DNA of 57,402 nucleotides from Clostridia bacterium (GCA_017410065.1 JAFQRL010000025.1:82793-140194), one strand, 5' to 3'. Positions 16,190 through 26,800 are shown, numbered from the stretch's first letter. Translations and numbers: made by a program. The notes: generated by a model not told the origin, from the sequence alone.

Positions 16190-18442
16190 TTATTTATCAA
16201 GCTGTCTCACGGTGTTTTCGCCCTTTTGCGACCCCTCTATCTCAACACCGAGCATCGGCAAGATTGCCTTAAAGCTCTTGAAATAGTCTGCCGCCACGGG
16301 GCTACGGTTCACCGCAATACTGCCGTTTTCGTATTCGATGCCGAGAACGTATTTTGCATAGATGATAATGGGCGTTGCCGACCAGGCGTGGCAAAGACTG
16401 CAAGCGATGCTATAAGATTCGGTGCCGCCCTCGCACTCCCAGAAGGTGGTTGCGCCGCGAAGAAGCATACCGCCCCAAATTCGGGAGATCTCGGAGAACA
16501 CTGTATCGGCGTATTTTTTGCCGCGCGAGAGAAGTGCCTCGTGCTTATATATCATATAGCTTAAGGAGAGCTTCACAAGGTCGCCCTTTGGCTCGGCGAG
16601 AGCGCAAAGCAGGCTCTCCTCCCTCTCCTTATACGCAATGCCCGAGAAAAGGGCTATCGCCTGGGTGAGCTCGTCGTATCTCATAGGCTTGCCATCCAGA
16701 AGATGGGAGCAGAAAACGCCGCGGTCGCCATCCCAGAATTTGCGGTTGAACGCCTCTCGCATAGCCTCTGCCCTCTTGAGATATTCGCCCGAGAGCTCGC
16801 TCTCACCGAGCTTTTGCGCCACAGATGCGGCGGAGCAAACGGCGATATACGCAAAGGCGTGATAAAGTCCGTCCTCTATGCGGTCGCCGTTTTTCTTGAT
16901 AGCCTCCGCGAGAGCCGCCTGATCCTCCGACCATTCATAGAAATTCCAGGGCTCAACACCGTCGATGGGCACAGGCTTCAATATGCCGTCCCGCTCGTTT
17001 GCCGTGATATTCCCTATCATTCTTTTCATAAGAGGAAGATGCTCTTTTGCAAAGCTGAGATCACCGCTGAAATCGGTGTATTCCCTCACCGCAAGAAACC
17101 ACAGCATAGTGAAGGACGGTATAGTTTTAAGCCTTACTGCGGGGGCGCAGAGGTTTACGTAGGTGTCACATAAGACCGACTCCGCAAGGAGCTTAAGGGA
17201 TGCCCTTGTGAATTCCGCGCTACCGCCGAGAGTGTAATAAGCACAAGCGGAGGCGTTCCTTGCATCAGAGCCGTAGAGAGCCTGCTCGCGCCAGGGTCCG
17301 TCCTCATAGTGCTCGTGCATACAGAGCTTAAGAGTCCTTTTGCAGGTCTCAAATATTTTTTCGTGGATACCGTCACTAATGGATAATTCGGTCTCGCCGC
17401 CAAAGGGATATTCAAGGGGGAGCAAGCCGAAATAATCCACCGAGATGGGTCCCCGCGAGGATATATGCACCTCTATATATCGGCAGGCTATTCTGCGGGT
17501 GTAGTGAGTGAAGCTTTGCTTGCCCTCGCGGCAGAAATAGGTGTCTGCAAAGTTATTATCGTTCACCCTCGCTCTCACGCGAAGATCCTCAAGATGCTCG
17601 CCGTGGGAGATATCTATTCTTGTGCCTTTCTGTGCGGTCAGCTCAAAGTGCAGATATCCGCATCTTTCCTCGCCCAGATCCACTATGAAATATATGCCGT
17701 CCGCTTCCCTCTCGGGCTCCGATAAGGAGACAGGCATAGCTTTGCTTCCCTCAAAGAAGCGGTCAAATCTCCTAGCGGAAAGATAATCGGTCTGCATCAG
17801 CACGGAGGGAAGCGGATCGTTTGACCTTCTGATGAAGCTGCCCTGGGCTATAATTTTCACATTCGCTTTCGGAAGAAGCTTCAGCTTTTTGATAGGTCGC
17901 GGCGAGAAACGCGAGGGTAGCGGCTTTTCGATGCACGGGAGCCATTCCTCGCCAAGCGGATATTCGGGCGAAGCAAATGAGTCTCTGCCCTCTGCGTGAT
18001 ATTCGAAGCCAAAGCCCATAAACCAATTTGTGAGGTGTATTCTTCCGCTTTTATAATCGGGAGAGATGCGCGCCACAGCGGAGCTGTCGCTCAAAACAAG
18101 CGTGCTCCCCGAGCTCAGCGCAAAGGCAATTCCGCGCTCGCCCGCCTTATATCTGAGACCGCTCTCGCCCTGATAGTATCCTCTCACCGCAACGCGGTTT
18201 TTGCCGAGGCGCAGATGCTCTCCGATCTCAATTTCATCGAATATCTTATGGTCCGGGTGGTCGCTGAACTGCCCAAGGGACACAAGAGCGCCGTTGATAT
18301 AGAGCAGATATTCGCTGTCTGCCGATATCTGAATTATTGCCCTCGGAGAAAGCTCAAGAAGCTCAAAATCGCGAACGATATCAATATATTCGTTGACCTC
18401 GTATATGGGCTCTGACCATATCCATTTTGCCTTATTAATCAT
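16190..18442 (-). CDS. Alpha-L-rhamnosidase-like glycoside hydrolase (GH78-type six-hairpin)
   Basis: I start at ATG 18442, which follows GGAGG by four bases, giving 750 residues; a nine-codon longer frame lacks a ribosome site. The N-terminal ~340 residues are beta-sandwich-like with a carbohydrate-binding look (YLLYINGALVSLGQFSDHPD). The rest resembles the (alpha/alpha)6 barrel of GH78, including EDGPWREQ (380-387), where the Glu and Asp positions act in catalysis in family members, and GSDARNASACAYY. It lacks a signal peptide, so it acts on imported oligosaccharides. It lies 117 bases downstream of metH in the same direction without a clear promoter of its own. Family is probable; the exact sugar is unknown. 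Confidence 0.75.
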   Translation of the reverse strand: MINKAKWIWSEPIYEVNEYIDIVRDFELLELSPRAIIQISADSEYLLYINGALVSLGQFSDHPDHKIFDEIEIGEHLRLGKNRVAVRGYYQGESGLRYKAGERGIAFALSSGSTLVLSDSSAVARISPDYKSGRIHLTNWFMGFGFEYHAEGRDSFASPEYPLGEEWLPCIEKPLPSRFSPRPIKKLKLLPKANVKIIAQGSFIRRSNDPLPSVLMQTDYLSARRFDRFFEGSKAMPVSLSEPEREADGIYFIVDLGEERCGYLHFELTAQKGTRIDISHGEHLEDLRVRARVNDNNFADTYFCREGKQSFTHYTRRIACRYIEVHISSRGPISVDYFGLLPLEYPFGGETELSISDGIHEKIFETCKRTLKLCMHEHYEDGPWREQALYGSDARNASACAYYTLGGSAEFTRASLKLLAESVLCDTYVNLCAPAVRLKTIPSFTMLWFLAVREYTDFSGDLSFAKEHLPLMKRMIGNITANERDGILKPVPIDGVEPWNFYEWSEDQAALAEAIKKNGDRIEDGLYHAFAYIAVCSAASVAQKLGESELSGEYLKRAEAMREAFNRKFWDGDRGVFCSHLLDGKPMRYDELTQAIALFSGIAYKEREESLLCALAEPKGDLVKLSLSYMIYKHEALLSRGKKYADTVFSEISRIWGGMLLRGATTFWECEGGTESYSIACSLCHAWSATPIIIYAKYVLGIEYENGSIAVNRSPVAADYFKSFKAILPMLGVEIEGSQKGENTVRQLDK

Positions 18443-18474
18443 TTTTCCTCCGTGCCAAAAGGCACACAAAGCTT

Positions 18475-18607
18475 TTCTTCAAGGCTATGCCCTTCGGCAT
18501 AGCATAAGGGTGATATCCCTTGACCGATAGCAGCCCTTCGGTTAGCAAAAAGGGGGATATTACTTGACAGAAAGCAGCCTTTCGGCGCATCTGACAGCCT
18601 CCATCGC
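18475..18607. repeat. 44-45 bp imperfect tandem repeats over the metH 3' end
   Basis: Units begin at about 18475, 18520 and 18564. Shared parts are TTGAC(C/A)GA(T/A)AGCAGCC, CTTTCGG or CCTTCGG, and GGGGGATAT or GGGTGATAT. The third unit includes the last codons and stop of metH, so the others look like duplications of its 3' end. The first unit folds as GCTATGCC-CTTC-GGCATAGC and may act as a weak terminator. Confidence 0.6.
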
Positions 18608-21016
18608 ATCCTTTGCGTAAGCGTCGGCACCTATCATTTCCGCATATTCGGGAGTGAGCACCGCACCTCCGACCATCACCTTGGCAAAGGGTGCCTCGGC
18701 GCGGAGAAGCTTTATTGTCTCCTCCATTGCGGGAACGGTGGTCGTCATAAGTGCGCTGAGTCCAACAAGCTCCGCGCCGAGCCTGACGGTCTCCGATGCT
18801 ATGCGCTCGGGCGGCACGTCTCTGCCCAGGTCGCGGACGTCGTAGCCATAGTTTTCAAGAAGAAGCTTAACGATATTTTTACCGATATCGTGGATATCGC
18901 CCTTGACTGTGGCAATAACTATAATGCCCTTATCTCGGGAGGCATCCTTCGCCGCGCCGCGAATGACCTCAAAGGCGGCACCTGCCGCCTCGGCACTCAT
19001 AAGAAGGGCGGGCAGATAGACCGTCCTTTTTTCAAAGCCCTCGCCTACCGCATCAAGAGCGGGGACGATATCCTCGCTTATTATTGCAAGGGGATCTTTT
19101 TTGGAAAGAAGCTCACGCGTTATAGCGGCGGAGGGGTCGCAAAGACCCTTGATTATAGCTCTGCCGAGCTCCGTGTGGGTACCCGTGTTGAGTTTTTCGC
19201 TATTATTGGGGGTTGGCACGCCGTCTGCTTTATCGGCTTTTCCGCCACCGTCCGATTGGATAGCCGCAAGCGCGGCTCTCTTTTTTTCTTCAATTTCCTC
19301 GGCAAAGCCGATATATCCCGAGAAGCCCTCGTCCAAACCCGAGAGGGCGAGATATGCTTTGTACGCCTTCATCATCTCCTCGGAATGAGGATTCATTATA
19401 GCCGCCTTCAAGCCTGCGCCAAGAGCAAGGGTGAAGAAGGAGCCGTTTATAATATCTCTTGCGGGCAGACCGAAGGAAACGTTTGATACGCCGAGAGAGG
19501 TGCCGACACCAAGCTCCTCGGTTATCATTCTAACGGCGCGAAGGGTCTCAACTGCGGCGCTTGAGTCGGCACTCACGGTGAGAGCTAAGGGATCAAAGAT
19601 TATATTTTTCTTTGCGATGCCGTACCTCTCGGCCTCCGAAAGAATTTTTCTTGCAATGGCAAGTCTGCCCTCTGCCTTATCGGGTATGCCCTGCTCGTCC
19701 AAAGTCAGAGCCACCAGCACGCCTCCGTATTTTTTAGCGAGAGGCAGAACGGCGCTCAGGCTTTCAGCCTTGCCGTTCACCGAATTTATCATCGGCTTGC
19801 CGTTATAGATGCGCAAAGCCGCCTCCATAGCGGAGGGGTCGGAGGTATCTATCTGGAGAGGTCGGGCGATTATCGCCTGAAGCTCACGCACAACTCTCGT
19901 GAGCATCTCCCTCTCGTTTATCTCGGGAAGACCCACGTTTACGTCAAGAATATCCGAGCCGAGCTCGTCCTCCGAGATGCCCTCGCCGAGAATATAGTTA
20001 ATATTTCCCGTCCTCAACGCCTCCTTGAAGCGAGACTTGCCTGTGGGGTTGATGCGCTCACCGATAAGAACAGGTCTCTTTCCTATCTCAACCGCGTGAG
20101 TGTAAGAGGAGACGAGGGTGTGCTCTTTATATTCAATATCCTTGTGCTCCATATCCGCAAGGCGGGATACAAGCTCCCTTATATGCTCGGGCGTTGTGCC
20201 GCAGCAGCCACCGAGAGCACGCGCGCCAAGGGCGGCAAGGTGGGAAAGGTCCTCTGCAAATTCCTCGGGCTCAACGTCAAAGACGGTTTTGCCGTCCGCA
20301 AGCCTCGGCAGCCCCGCGTTTGGCTCAACTATAACGGGGAGGGAGGAATATTCAAGATATTTTTCCACTATCGGGGCGAGCATCTTCGGGCCGAGGGAGC
20401 AATTCACGCCGATGGCGTCTGCTCCGAGTCCCTCAAGCATTGCAATCATTGCCACAGGGTCGGCACCTGTCATAAGCTTGCCGTCCTCGCCGTATGCGTT
20501 TGAGACGAACACAGGGAGGCTTGAATATTCCTTTGCCGCAAGGACCGCCGCCTTGGTCTCGTAGCTATCGTTCATCGTTTCGATGAACACAAGGTCAGCG
20601 CCGTACCTCTCGCCGAGAGACACGACCTCGCCGAAAATGCGCACCGCATCCTCAAAATCAAGGTCTCCGTAGGGCTTCAGGAGCTTTCCCGTGGGTCCTA
20701 TATCAAGAGCCACCCATTTAGTGCCCCCTGCGGTGCTCTCCTCTGCCGCTAGCCTTGCGTTTTCAATTGCCGCACGGACTATCTCCGAGAGCTCCTCGGA
20801 GGAGAATTTCAGCGAGCTTGCGCCGAAGGTATTCGTGTTTACAACGTTTGCGCCCGCATCGTAATACGCGCGGTGAATATCGGTGATAGTGCGGGGGCGT
20901 GTTAAATTCCAGCGTTCGGGAAGCTCGCCTGCGGCAAGTCCCTCGGCTTGAAGAAGGGTGCCCATTCCGCCGTCAAGAATAAGAAAATTTGATTTTAAAT
21001 ATTCGGTTATTTTCAT
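18560..21016 (-). CDS. metH: Cobalamin-dependent methionine synthase, without activation domain
   Basis: The 818-residue enzyme makes methionine from homocysteine and 5-methyltetrahydrofolate using B12. Domains in order: homocysteine/zinc barrel (1-~290; Zn cysteines in GVNCS and GGCCGT), pterin-binding barrel (~315-560; GERINPTGKSRFKEAL), helical cap (~600-690) and B12-binding domain (~695-818; DIHDIGKN with the Co-ligating His). The family's C-terminal activation domain (~330 residues in the E. coli enzyme) is missing; a separate small protein encoded just upstream supplies it. It is the last gene of metF-activator-metH, 15 bases after the activator gene. Cytoplasmic. The 3' end is duplicated in the downstream spacer. 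Confidence 0.95.
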   Translation of the reverse strand: MKITEYLKSNFLILDGGMGTLLQAEGLAAGELPERWNLTRPRTITDIHRAYYDAGANVVNTNTFGASSLKFSSEELSEIVRAAIENARLAAEESTAGGTKWVALDIGPTGKLLKPYGDLDFEDAVRIFGEVVSLGERYGADLVFIETMNDSYETKAAVLAAKEYSSLPVFVSNAYGEDGKLMTGADPVAMIAMLEGLGADAIGVNCSLGPKMLAPIVEKYLEYSSLPVIVEPNAGLPRLADGKTVFDVEPEEFAEDLSHLAALGARALGGCCGTTPEHIRELVSRLADMEHKDIEYKEHTLVSSYTHAVEIGKRPVLIGERINPTGKSRFKEALRTGNINYILGEGISEDELGSDILDVNVGLPEINEREMLTRVVRELQAIIARPLQIDTSDPSAMEAALRIYNGKPMINSVNGKAESLSAVLPLAKKYGGVLVALTLDEQGIPDKAEGRLAIARKILSEAERYGIAKKNIIFDPLALTVSADSSAAVETLRAVRMITEELGVGTSLGVSNVSFGLPARDIINGSFFTLALGAGLKAAIMNPHSEEMMKAYKAYLALSGLDEGFSGYIGFAEEIEEKKRAALAAIQSDGGGKADKADGVPTPNNSEKLNTGTHTELGRAIIKGLCDPSAAITRELLSKKDPLAIISEDIVPALDAVGEGFEKRTVYLPALLMSAEAAGAAFEVIRGAAKDASRDKGIIVIATVKGDIHDIGKNIVKLLLENYGYDVRDLGRDVPPERIASETVRLGAELVGLSALMTTTVPAMEETIKLLRAEAPFAKVMVGGAVLTPEYAEMIGADAYAKDAMEAVRCAERLLSVK

Positions 21017-21031
21017 ATAACGCTCCGAGAA

Positions 21032-21619
21032 TTATCCGACGACACCAAGGATCGCCGTAACAGATTTTGATGGTGACATAAGAAGGCTCTCGTTCAAGGT
21101 GAGCCCGATCTTGCGCTTGCAATCAAGGATGGAGAAGATCTCTCTTTGAAGCTCCAGGGGAAGGTCGCCGTAGCCAGGGCTATATCTTCTCGTCAGCCTC
21201 ATTCCCTCTCCCGAAAGCTCAAGGCAAAGGCTATCGCAAAGAGCCTCTATCCGCTCGGTGCAAAGGGCGTCTGCCATAAGCTGGCGCGAGGGAGAGACGG
21301 CTCCAAGACGAAGAAGGGCGCGATCTGCCTCAATACCGAGAGTTGCCGCAAAAACTATCGCCCGACTGCACTTTGAAAGAAGCTCGGAGAGACTCGACGA
21401 GCTGACGGATATTTCCCCGAGAGTCACAAGCCCACGGCAGACGCTCACAGGCAGGACCGTGTAGCACGCCCTCGGCGAAAGTCTTGGGCTGATCTTATCG
21501 CAAAGCTCGTTTATCAGCTCGGTGTATTCTGCGCCCTCGCCGCGGACTCCCGCATAGCGTAGCACCTCTCTTTTATCCACCTCGGGAAGCCGAGGGGTAA
21601 GGACTGTTACCGTGCTCAT
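21032..21619 (-). CDS. Stand-alone methionine synthase reactivation domain protein
   Basis: The 195-residue protein matches the MetH activation domain: RRYSPGYGDLPLELQREIF followed by IGLTLNESLLMSPSKSVTAI, where the RxxPGYxD and L-PxKSxTAI elements bind SAM in family members. Its job is reductive methylation of inactive cob(II)alamin in MetH with SAM as donor. It is much shorter than the E. coli domain, as is usual for split systems of Clostridia. The ATG overlaps the metF stop as ATGA, and metH starts 15 bases after its end, so all three are translated together. Confidence 0.92.
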   Translation of the reverse strand: MSTVTVLTPRLPEVDKREVLRYAGVRGEGAEYTELINELCDKISPRLSPRACYTVLPVSVCRGLVTLGEISVSSSSLSELLSKCSRAIVFAATLGIEADRALLRLGAVSPSRQLMADALCTERIEALCDSLCLELSGEGMRLTRRYSPGYGDLPLELQREIFSILDCKRKIGLTLNESLLMSPSKSVTAILGVVG

Positions 21620-22494
21620 TTATCAAGAATATCCGAGAGATTTGCCATAATTTGGGAGGCAACCTCGGGCTTGTTCATAGTATAAACGTGGACGTTTGTG
21701 ATGCCGTTTGCGAAAAGGTCGATTATCTGATCGGTGGCATAGGCAACGCCCGCCTGCATCATAGCCGCGGGAGAGGAGCCGAACTTATCCACCATTGAGA
21801 TAAAGCGGCGAGGCATAAAGGAGCCTGAAAGCTTTATCGCTCTTTCCACCTGATTTTCTCTCGTTATGGGCATAATTCCTGGGATAACGGGGGCGGTGAT
21901 GCCCGCCTCGCGTATCTTATAGAGGAAGTTATAGAGAAGATTATTATCGAAGAACATCTGGGTGGTGAGGAAGGATGCGCCCGCATCCACCTTTTCCTTA
22001 AGATGCATTATGTCCTCCCTTTGGCTTGCGCTCTCGGGATGGACCTCGGGGTAGCAGGCGGCGCCGATGCAAAGGTCGTCTCCCTCCTCCTTCAGCTCTC
22101 TTATGAGATCTATGGCGTGGCGGTAGGGCCAGGCGGATCTGTCGCTATCGGCTAGGTCGGGTGTGAGGTCGCCGCGCAGAGCCATAATATTCTGAATACC
22201 CGCGGCGCGGATATCCGCTATCCTCTCACGGACGGTCTCTCTCGTTGAGGAAACGCAGGTGAGATGAGCCACGGTGGGAACTCCGTTTTTCTCTTTTATG
22301 CTCTTTGCGATCTCCAGAGTGTATTTGCTCGTGCCGCCTCCCGCTCCGTAGGTTACGGACATAAAGAGGGGGCGAAGCTTGGATATCTCCTCGGTGGCGC
22401 GCTTAACGCTATCGAAGGAGCTATCGGTCTTCGGGGGAAATACCTCGAAGGAGAGGGTCAGCTTTTTTCTTGAAAGTAGATCTGTGATCTTCAT
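21616..22494 (-). CDS. metF: Methylenetetrahydrofolate reductase
   Basis: The 292-residue flavoprotein has standard bacterial MetF length and motifs: LSFEVFPPKTDS at the start of the barrel, FMSVTYGAGGG, HLTCV, NIMALRGD, and TTQMFFDN. It reduces 5,10-methylene-THF to 5-methyl-THF, the methyl donor for MetH encoded downstream. First gene of the metF operon, with a near-consensus promoter about 90 bases upstream and a short leader containing the hairpin GTGCCGAA / TTCGGCGCAC. I do not see a SAM or B12 riboswitch in that leader. Confidence 0.96.
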   Translation of the reverse strand: MKITDLLSRKKLTLSFEVFPPKTDSSFDSVKRATEEISKLRPLFMSVTYGAGGGTSKYTLEIAKSIKEKNGVPTVAHLTCVSSTRETVRERIADIRAAGIQNIMALRGDLTPDLADSDRSAWPYRHAIDLIRELKEEGDDLCIGAACYPEVHPESASQREDIMHLKEKVDAGASFLTTQMFFDNNLLYNFLYKIREAGITAPVIPGIMPITRENQVERAIKLSGSFMPRRFISMVDKFGSSPAAMMQAGVAYATDQIIDLFANGITNVHVYTMNKPEVASQIMANLSDILDK

Positions 22495-22581
22495 AATTCA
22501 CCTCGCGTTTTTTATCGGTGCGCCGAAGCTATACATCCATTTTCGGCACGCCGTTTTGAGAAAGCACAATTTTCTAGCTAT

Positions 22582-22610
22582 ATTATACATCAAGTGCCGC
22601 GGCTTTTCAA
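22582..22610 (-). promoter_or_regulatory. metF operon promoter
   Basis: Minus strand TTGAAA (22605-22610), 17 bases, TATAAT (22582-22587). The spacer contains GCCGCGGC, a palindrome resembling the one in the SGNH gene promoter at 15.3 kb. Confidence 0.8.
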
Positions 22611-22702
22611 TATTTTTTATTATAATTAAAGGACTATTCGACAATTTTCGGGTATATATCCCACATTTTTGACGCGCGGACCACACTATTTTCCCATTGT
22701 TA

Positions 22703-22731
22703 TTGAAATATTCATAAATAAATGCTATACT
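22703..22731 (+). promoter_or_regulatory. Promoter of the membrane-anchored protein gene
   Basis: TTGAAA (22703-22708), 17 bases, TATACT (22726-22731), 56 bases before ATG 22788. Confidence 0.7.
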
Positions 22732-22787
22732 TTATTTATAAGAACAGAGGCTCGGCGCGTTGCCAAGCCCCCATCAAGAGGTAATTT

Positions 22788-23636
22788 ATGAAGGACGAAA
22801 AAAATATATACGAAGAAACCAACGAGGAAGGTGCGGCGGGCGAGGGCGGCACTGCCGAGGAAAAGCCCGAGAAATATGTTTGGGTTAAGGAAAGATACGA
22901 CGGCGAGAAGCCAAAGACCTTTAAGGGCAGGCTTGCGAATTTCTGGTATCATTATAAATGGCACACCATCGTTTCGGTGGTGGTGGTTCTGCTCATATCG
23001 GTTATCGTGACCCAGTTTATCGGAAGAACGAAATACGACATCACCGTGATATACGCGGGCGGCTATCGTTTCTCGCGGCTTGAGACGGACGGGGCGCAGT
23101 CGCCCTATCAGACCGCCTTTGAGAGCCTTGAGCGGGTCGCCTCCGATTATGACGGCAACGGCGAAACCAACGTTCACCTGGAGGATTTCTATTACCTCAC
23201 CGATGAGGAAATTGCCGCATACGAGGCAGAGGAAAAGACCGTTGATTATCAAAAGCTCAAGGAGGACAGAGATAACTTCCACAACACCGTTAAAACAGGC
23301 GGTGCTTGCCTTCTCCTTCTCTCCTCCGCTCTTTACGACGAGCTTTATTCCGATAGCGCATTCCCCGACGGCGGACTTTTCGTTGACCTTTCAAAGCTTC
23401 TTTCCGCGTCGGGTGCGGAGGGCTATAAATACCACGGCGAGGGAAATCGTGCGGTATATCTGAATTCCCTTAAATTCTCCTCCCTTCCCATAATTGAGGA
23501 CCTGCCCGACGACACGGTGGTCTGCCTGAGGATAGAAACCGAGGGTATCGGCGGCATCGGCTCAAACTCCGATACATATAAAAACTCGCTGGCTATGATA
23601 AAATCCCTCTTTGCATACGGCAAAAAGGAGAACTGA
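22788..23636 (+). CDS. Single-pass membrane protein of unknown function
   Basis: The 282-residue protein begins with an acidic cytoplasmic tail (EETNEEGAAGEGGTAEEKPE), a basic/aromatic stretch (GRLANFWYHYKWH) and one membrane helix at about 59-78 (TIVSVVVVLLISVIVTQFIG). The remaining ~200 residues should lie outside. This plan is common among uncharacterised Clostridia proteins; some have an outer part resembling solute-binding folds, which I cannot confirm here. It has an AGGT ribosome site, its own promoter and terminator-like hairpins after it, so it is monocistronic. Function unknown. Confidence 0.8.
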   Translation: MKDEKNIYEETNEEGAAGEGGTAEEKPEKYVWVKERYDGEKPKTFKGRLANFWYHYKWHTIVSVVVVLLISVIVTQFIGRTKYDITVIYAGGYRFSRLETDGAQSPYQTAFESLERVASDYDGNGETNVHLEDFYYLTDEEIAAYEAEEKTVDYQKLKEDRDNFHNTVKTGGACLLLLSSALYDELYSDSAFPDGGLFVDLSKLLSASGAEGYKYHGEGNRAVYLNSLKFSSLPIIEDLPDDTVVCLRIETEGIGGIGSNSDTYKNSLAMIKSLFAYGKKEN

Positions 23637-23682
23637 CTATCGGCTTTTGGGACTCTTAAAGAAGCCCGAGGCTCGCTCACAG

Positions 23683-23716
23683 AAAGCGGAAAGGGGAACG
23701 CCCCAAAGCCGCTTTT
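23683..23716 (+). terminator. Hairpin after the membrane protein gene
   Basis: AAAGCGG-AAA-GGGG pairs with CCCC-AAA-GCCGCTTTT, ending in a short T-run. Confidence 0.55.
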
Positions 23717-23779
23717 CACCCACGGCACGGAGATGCGCACAACTCATCTTCATTACCAATAGCAATTCTTTTTTGGAAT

Positions 23780-23818
23780 AAAAATCGCTCACGGAATTTC
23801 TTCCGTGAGCGATTTTCT
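23780..23818. terminator. Bidirectional terminator
   Basis: AAAATCGCTCACGGAA pairs perfectly with TTCCGTGAGCGATTTT around a four-base loop. It separates the plus-strand membrane protein gene from the converging surface protein gene. Confidence 0.92.
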
Positions 23819-23851
23819 CGCTTTTTGTAAATTTGACTTTACAAATATTGA

Positions 23852-26800
23852 TTATTTGGTGTTTGCAAACCTAATGTTCGCCGCACCGCTACCAAGAAGT
23901 TCAACTACGTTATCTGCGGTGATAAGAGTATCGCCTACGTAGCAGTCAACAAATGTGTTGACAGCTCTTGTGGAATCGAAGCCATAGCCTTCCTCAAACA
24001 CACAACCTGTGAAGGTGGTGTCGGAATAAGGACGGCAGTATGCGTACTTGTATCCGCCTGTACCCTGACCGAAGTTGCAGTTAGTGAAGGATACGGACTT
24101 GTAGCCACCGGTGAAGCTGGTCCAACCGTTAAGAGTGGTGTTGGTTACGATAATGGAGTAATTGGGGTTTGAGCCATCAGAGCTGATGGTGTAACAAACG
24201 TTATCAATTACGCAATTATCAATGATAATATCAGAGGAGCAACCTGCGGTGAAGATACCGCGGAAGCCGCCGCCAATAGTGAGATTTTTAACGGTACCGC
24301 CTGTGTGGTAGATAGCGCAATCCCAAGTGCTATTCGCATCTGTTACGGTAAGTGCGTTGCCGTTTCCGTCAAGGGTGTCGCCGCTGATCTTAATGCCGGC
24401 TGCGTTATAACCGCCCGAGCCGGAGGAGCCGCTGAAGTCCTCCTGGAGAGTGATGTAATAGTCTGCCTCTGAGCTGTCAAGATATTCCTTGAGGTCAAGA
24501 AGCTCGTTCTGGGGATGCTCTACCTCAACCACAATATACTCAAACGCCTTACCGTTGATGAGAAGCTTGTTAGAGGTAGTCTCGTAGTAACCCTTGCCTG
24601 TGATAATATTATCGGAAAGATCAACGCCCTCAATATTTGCGGAAAGCTTACCGAGGAAGTTGCAGTTATCGAAGGAAACGTTGTGGCCGGAGTTCATCCA
24701 AACACCTGCGATACCGCCGAGCTCCTCTGCGTCAGAAGCATCTGCAGCGTTGAATACGGAAACGTCACCGTAGCAAGTGATGTTCTTGAAGTTGTTGCCG
24801 TAGTGTGCGATACCTACGATGCCGCCGACGTCACAGGTAGATCCGTAAACGTCAATATTAGAGATAACGTTGGAAACGGTGTGAGTACCCTCACCCATAA
24901 AGCCGATAACGCCGCCAACGTAGGTTCTGTATGCTACGCCGTTCTCAACGGAATCAGCCTTAACGTAGCTTGCGCTGTCAACGTCAACTGTTACGTTATC
25001 CCAGTTAGCGTATGCGTTTTTACCGCCAACACCGCCAACGTATGCCATACCGTCAACCTCAACGTGACCCTTTACGGTGATGTTGGTGTACTTTGTGGTG
25101 TAAGGAGTTCCCGCAACAACACCAACGTTGAGACGGCCGACTACCTTTGCGTTCTCAACGGTGAGATTCTTTACCTCGCCGTTTGTGGTCATACCGAAGA
25201 GACCTGCATTGGAGCGACCCGCCATAGCAACGTTAAGATTGCTTACGGTGTAATTCTGACCGTCGAATATACCCTGGAACGAATTTGTGGAATTACCGAT
25301 AGGAGTCCACTCAATGTTCTGAAGATCAACGTCTCTGAAGAGAGCGACCGTCTTTCTCGAGAAGGATGTGCCGCCGTTTACCGCATCGGCAAAGGCTGCA
25401 AGACCCTTCGCGCTGAGCACGTAATACTTGCCCGATGCGATATCAAGAGCGAAATCGTCCTCAAGATCTGCTGCATCAAAGATGTAGTAGGTGCCGTTTG
25501 TGGTGATCGCGCCGCCGTCAAGAGTTACGCTTGCGCCTGCGTTTGCCTTATAAACGTTAAGACCGAACTCTTTGGAGGCGGAAAGGTTTTCAAGATTTGT
25601 GTAGTTTGTGAAGAATGCGCCGTTATAATTTACTTCGATAGTGCCTGTAACCTTAACGTTAACGCTTGCCGCGCTGGAGCAGCCGATAAGGCTGACGCCG
25701 CAGATAGCACCGACACCAACACCGCCCTCGGGCCAGTTGGTTGCGTTATCCTTAACGTAGGTAACGAAGTTATCGCCTGCAACGGTTACGTTCTCAAAGA
25801 ATACGTCGCCTGCAAGCTCCTTAGCGAGCACGCCCGAAGCGGAGCCCTTAGCATTTACGTTCTCGATGGTAACGTTCTTCATACGAACGTCGTAAACGCA
25901 TCCGAAGAAGCTATCGTTAAGATTGGAGATCTTCTTGTCGTTTCCGTCGATCTCGGTGTAGAAGCGACCGATGGGTGCCCAGCTGTAATTCTTGAAATCA
26001 AGGTCTGCCTTGAGGGTGAGATAGCTGTGAACACCGCTATCCATTGTGAGATCGCCGTTCTTATGCATCATAGAGTATGCGATAAGGTCCTCGGGAAGAT
26101 AGATGTCTGCCGAGATCTGCTCTGCGTTTGCCATTGTCTTCCAGCTCTTGGACATACCGTTGGATACGGTGTAGAAGTTGTTACCGACAACTACCGAAAC
26201 GAGCTCATAGGGATCGAACTCGGGCTCGGGCTGACCCTCCTCAACGTCGGGAGCGGTAACAGAACCCATACCGGGGATCTCGGGCTCATCTGCGGTGAGG
26301 TCGATAGTAACCTCGCAGAAGTGAGTTGTGTTGTAGCTTACGTAGCCCTCTGCATCAACAACAGTCGTTGCAACGTTTGCTCCGTCGTGAGCAACTACAG
26401 CATACTTACCTGCAAACTCTGTGCCAACGTAAAGCTTTACGGGGATAACGGCGGTGTTGCCTTCAAGCTCGATCACATCCTGATCCTGGTCGTAGATCTC
26501 AAGAGACTTGATGGTAACTTTAGCATCGCCGTTTGCGTCAAGCTCGGTCTCGATGCCGATGGTCTTAAGATAAACCTCGGTCACGCCGTCGCCTGCGAGA
26601 TTGGAAACGAGCTCTGCGGGAAGGGTTACGGTTGCGGTGTCGTCGCCCTCTGTGGTGAGGGTGATATCCTCGTTACCGAGAGGAGATACCTCGGAGTAAC
26701 CGGGGAAGAGTGCGCCTGCGTCGTAATCGTCGCCGAAGGAATCGTCCTCAGCGAAATCGTTATTACCGAGCTGAGAAGCAAGAACGGCAAGATCGAAGGT

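Noticed and set aside
16022..16564. A 180-codon plus-strand frame starting inside hsp20
   Set aside because: It runs through the hsp20 terminator and is antisense to the GH78-like gene; no ribosome site.
22495..22610. Possible SAM or cobalamin riboswitch before metF
   Set aside because: The leader is only about 80 bases and shows one simple hairpin; I see none of the conserved SAM-I or B12-box parts.
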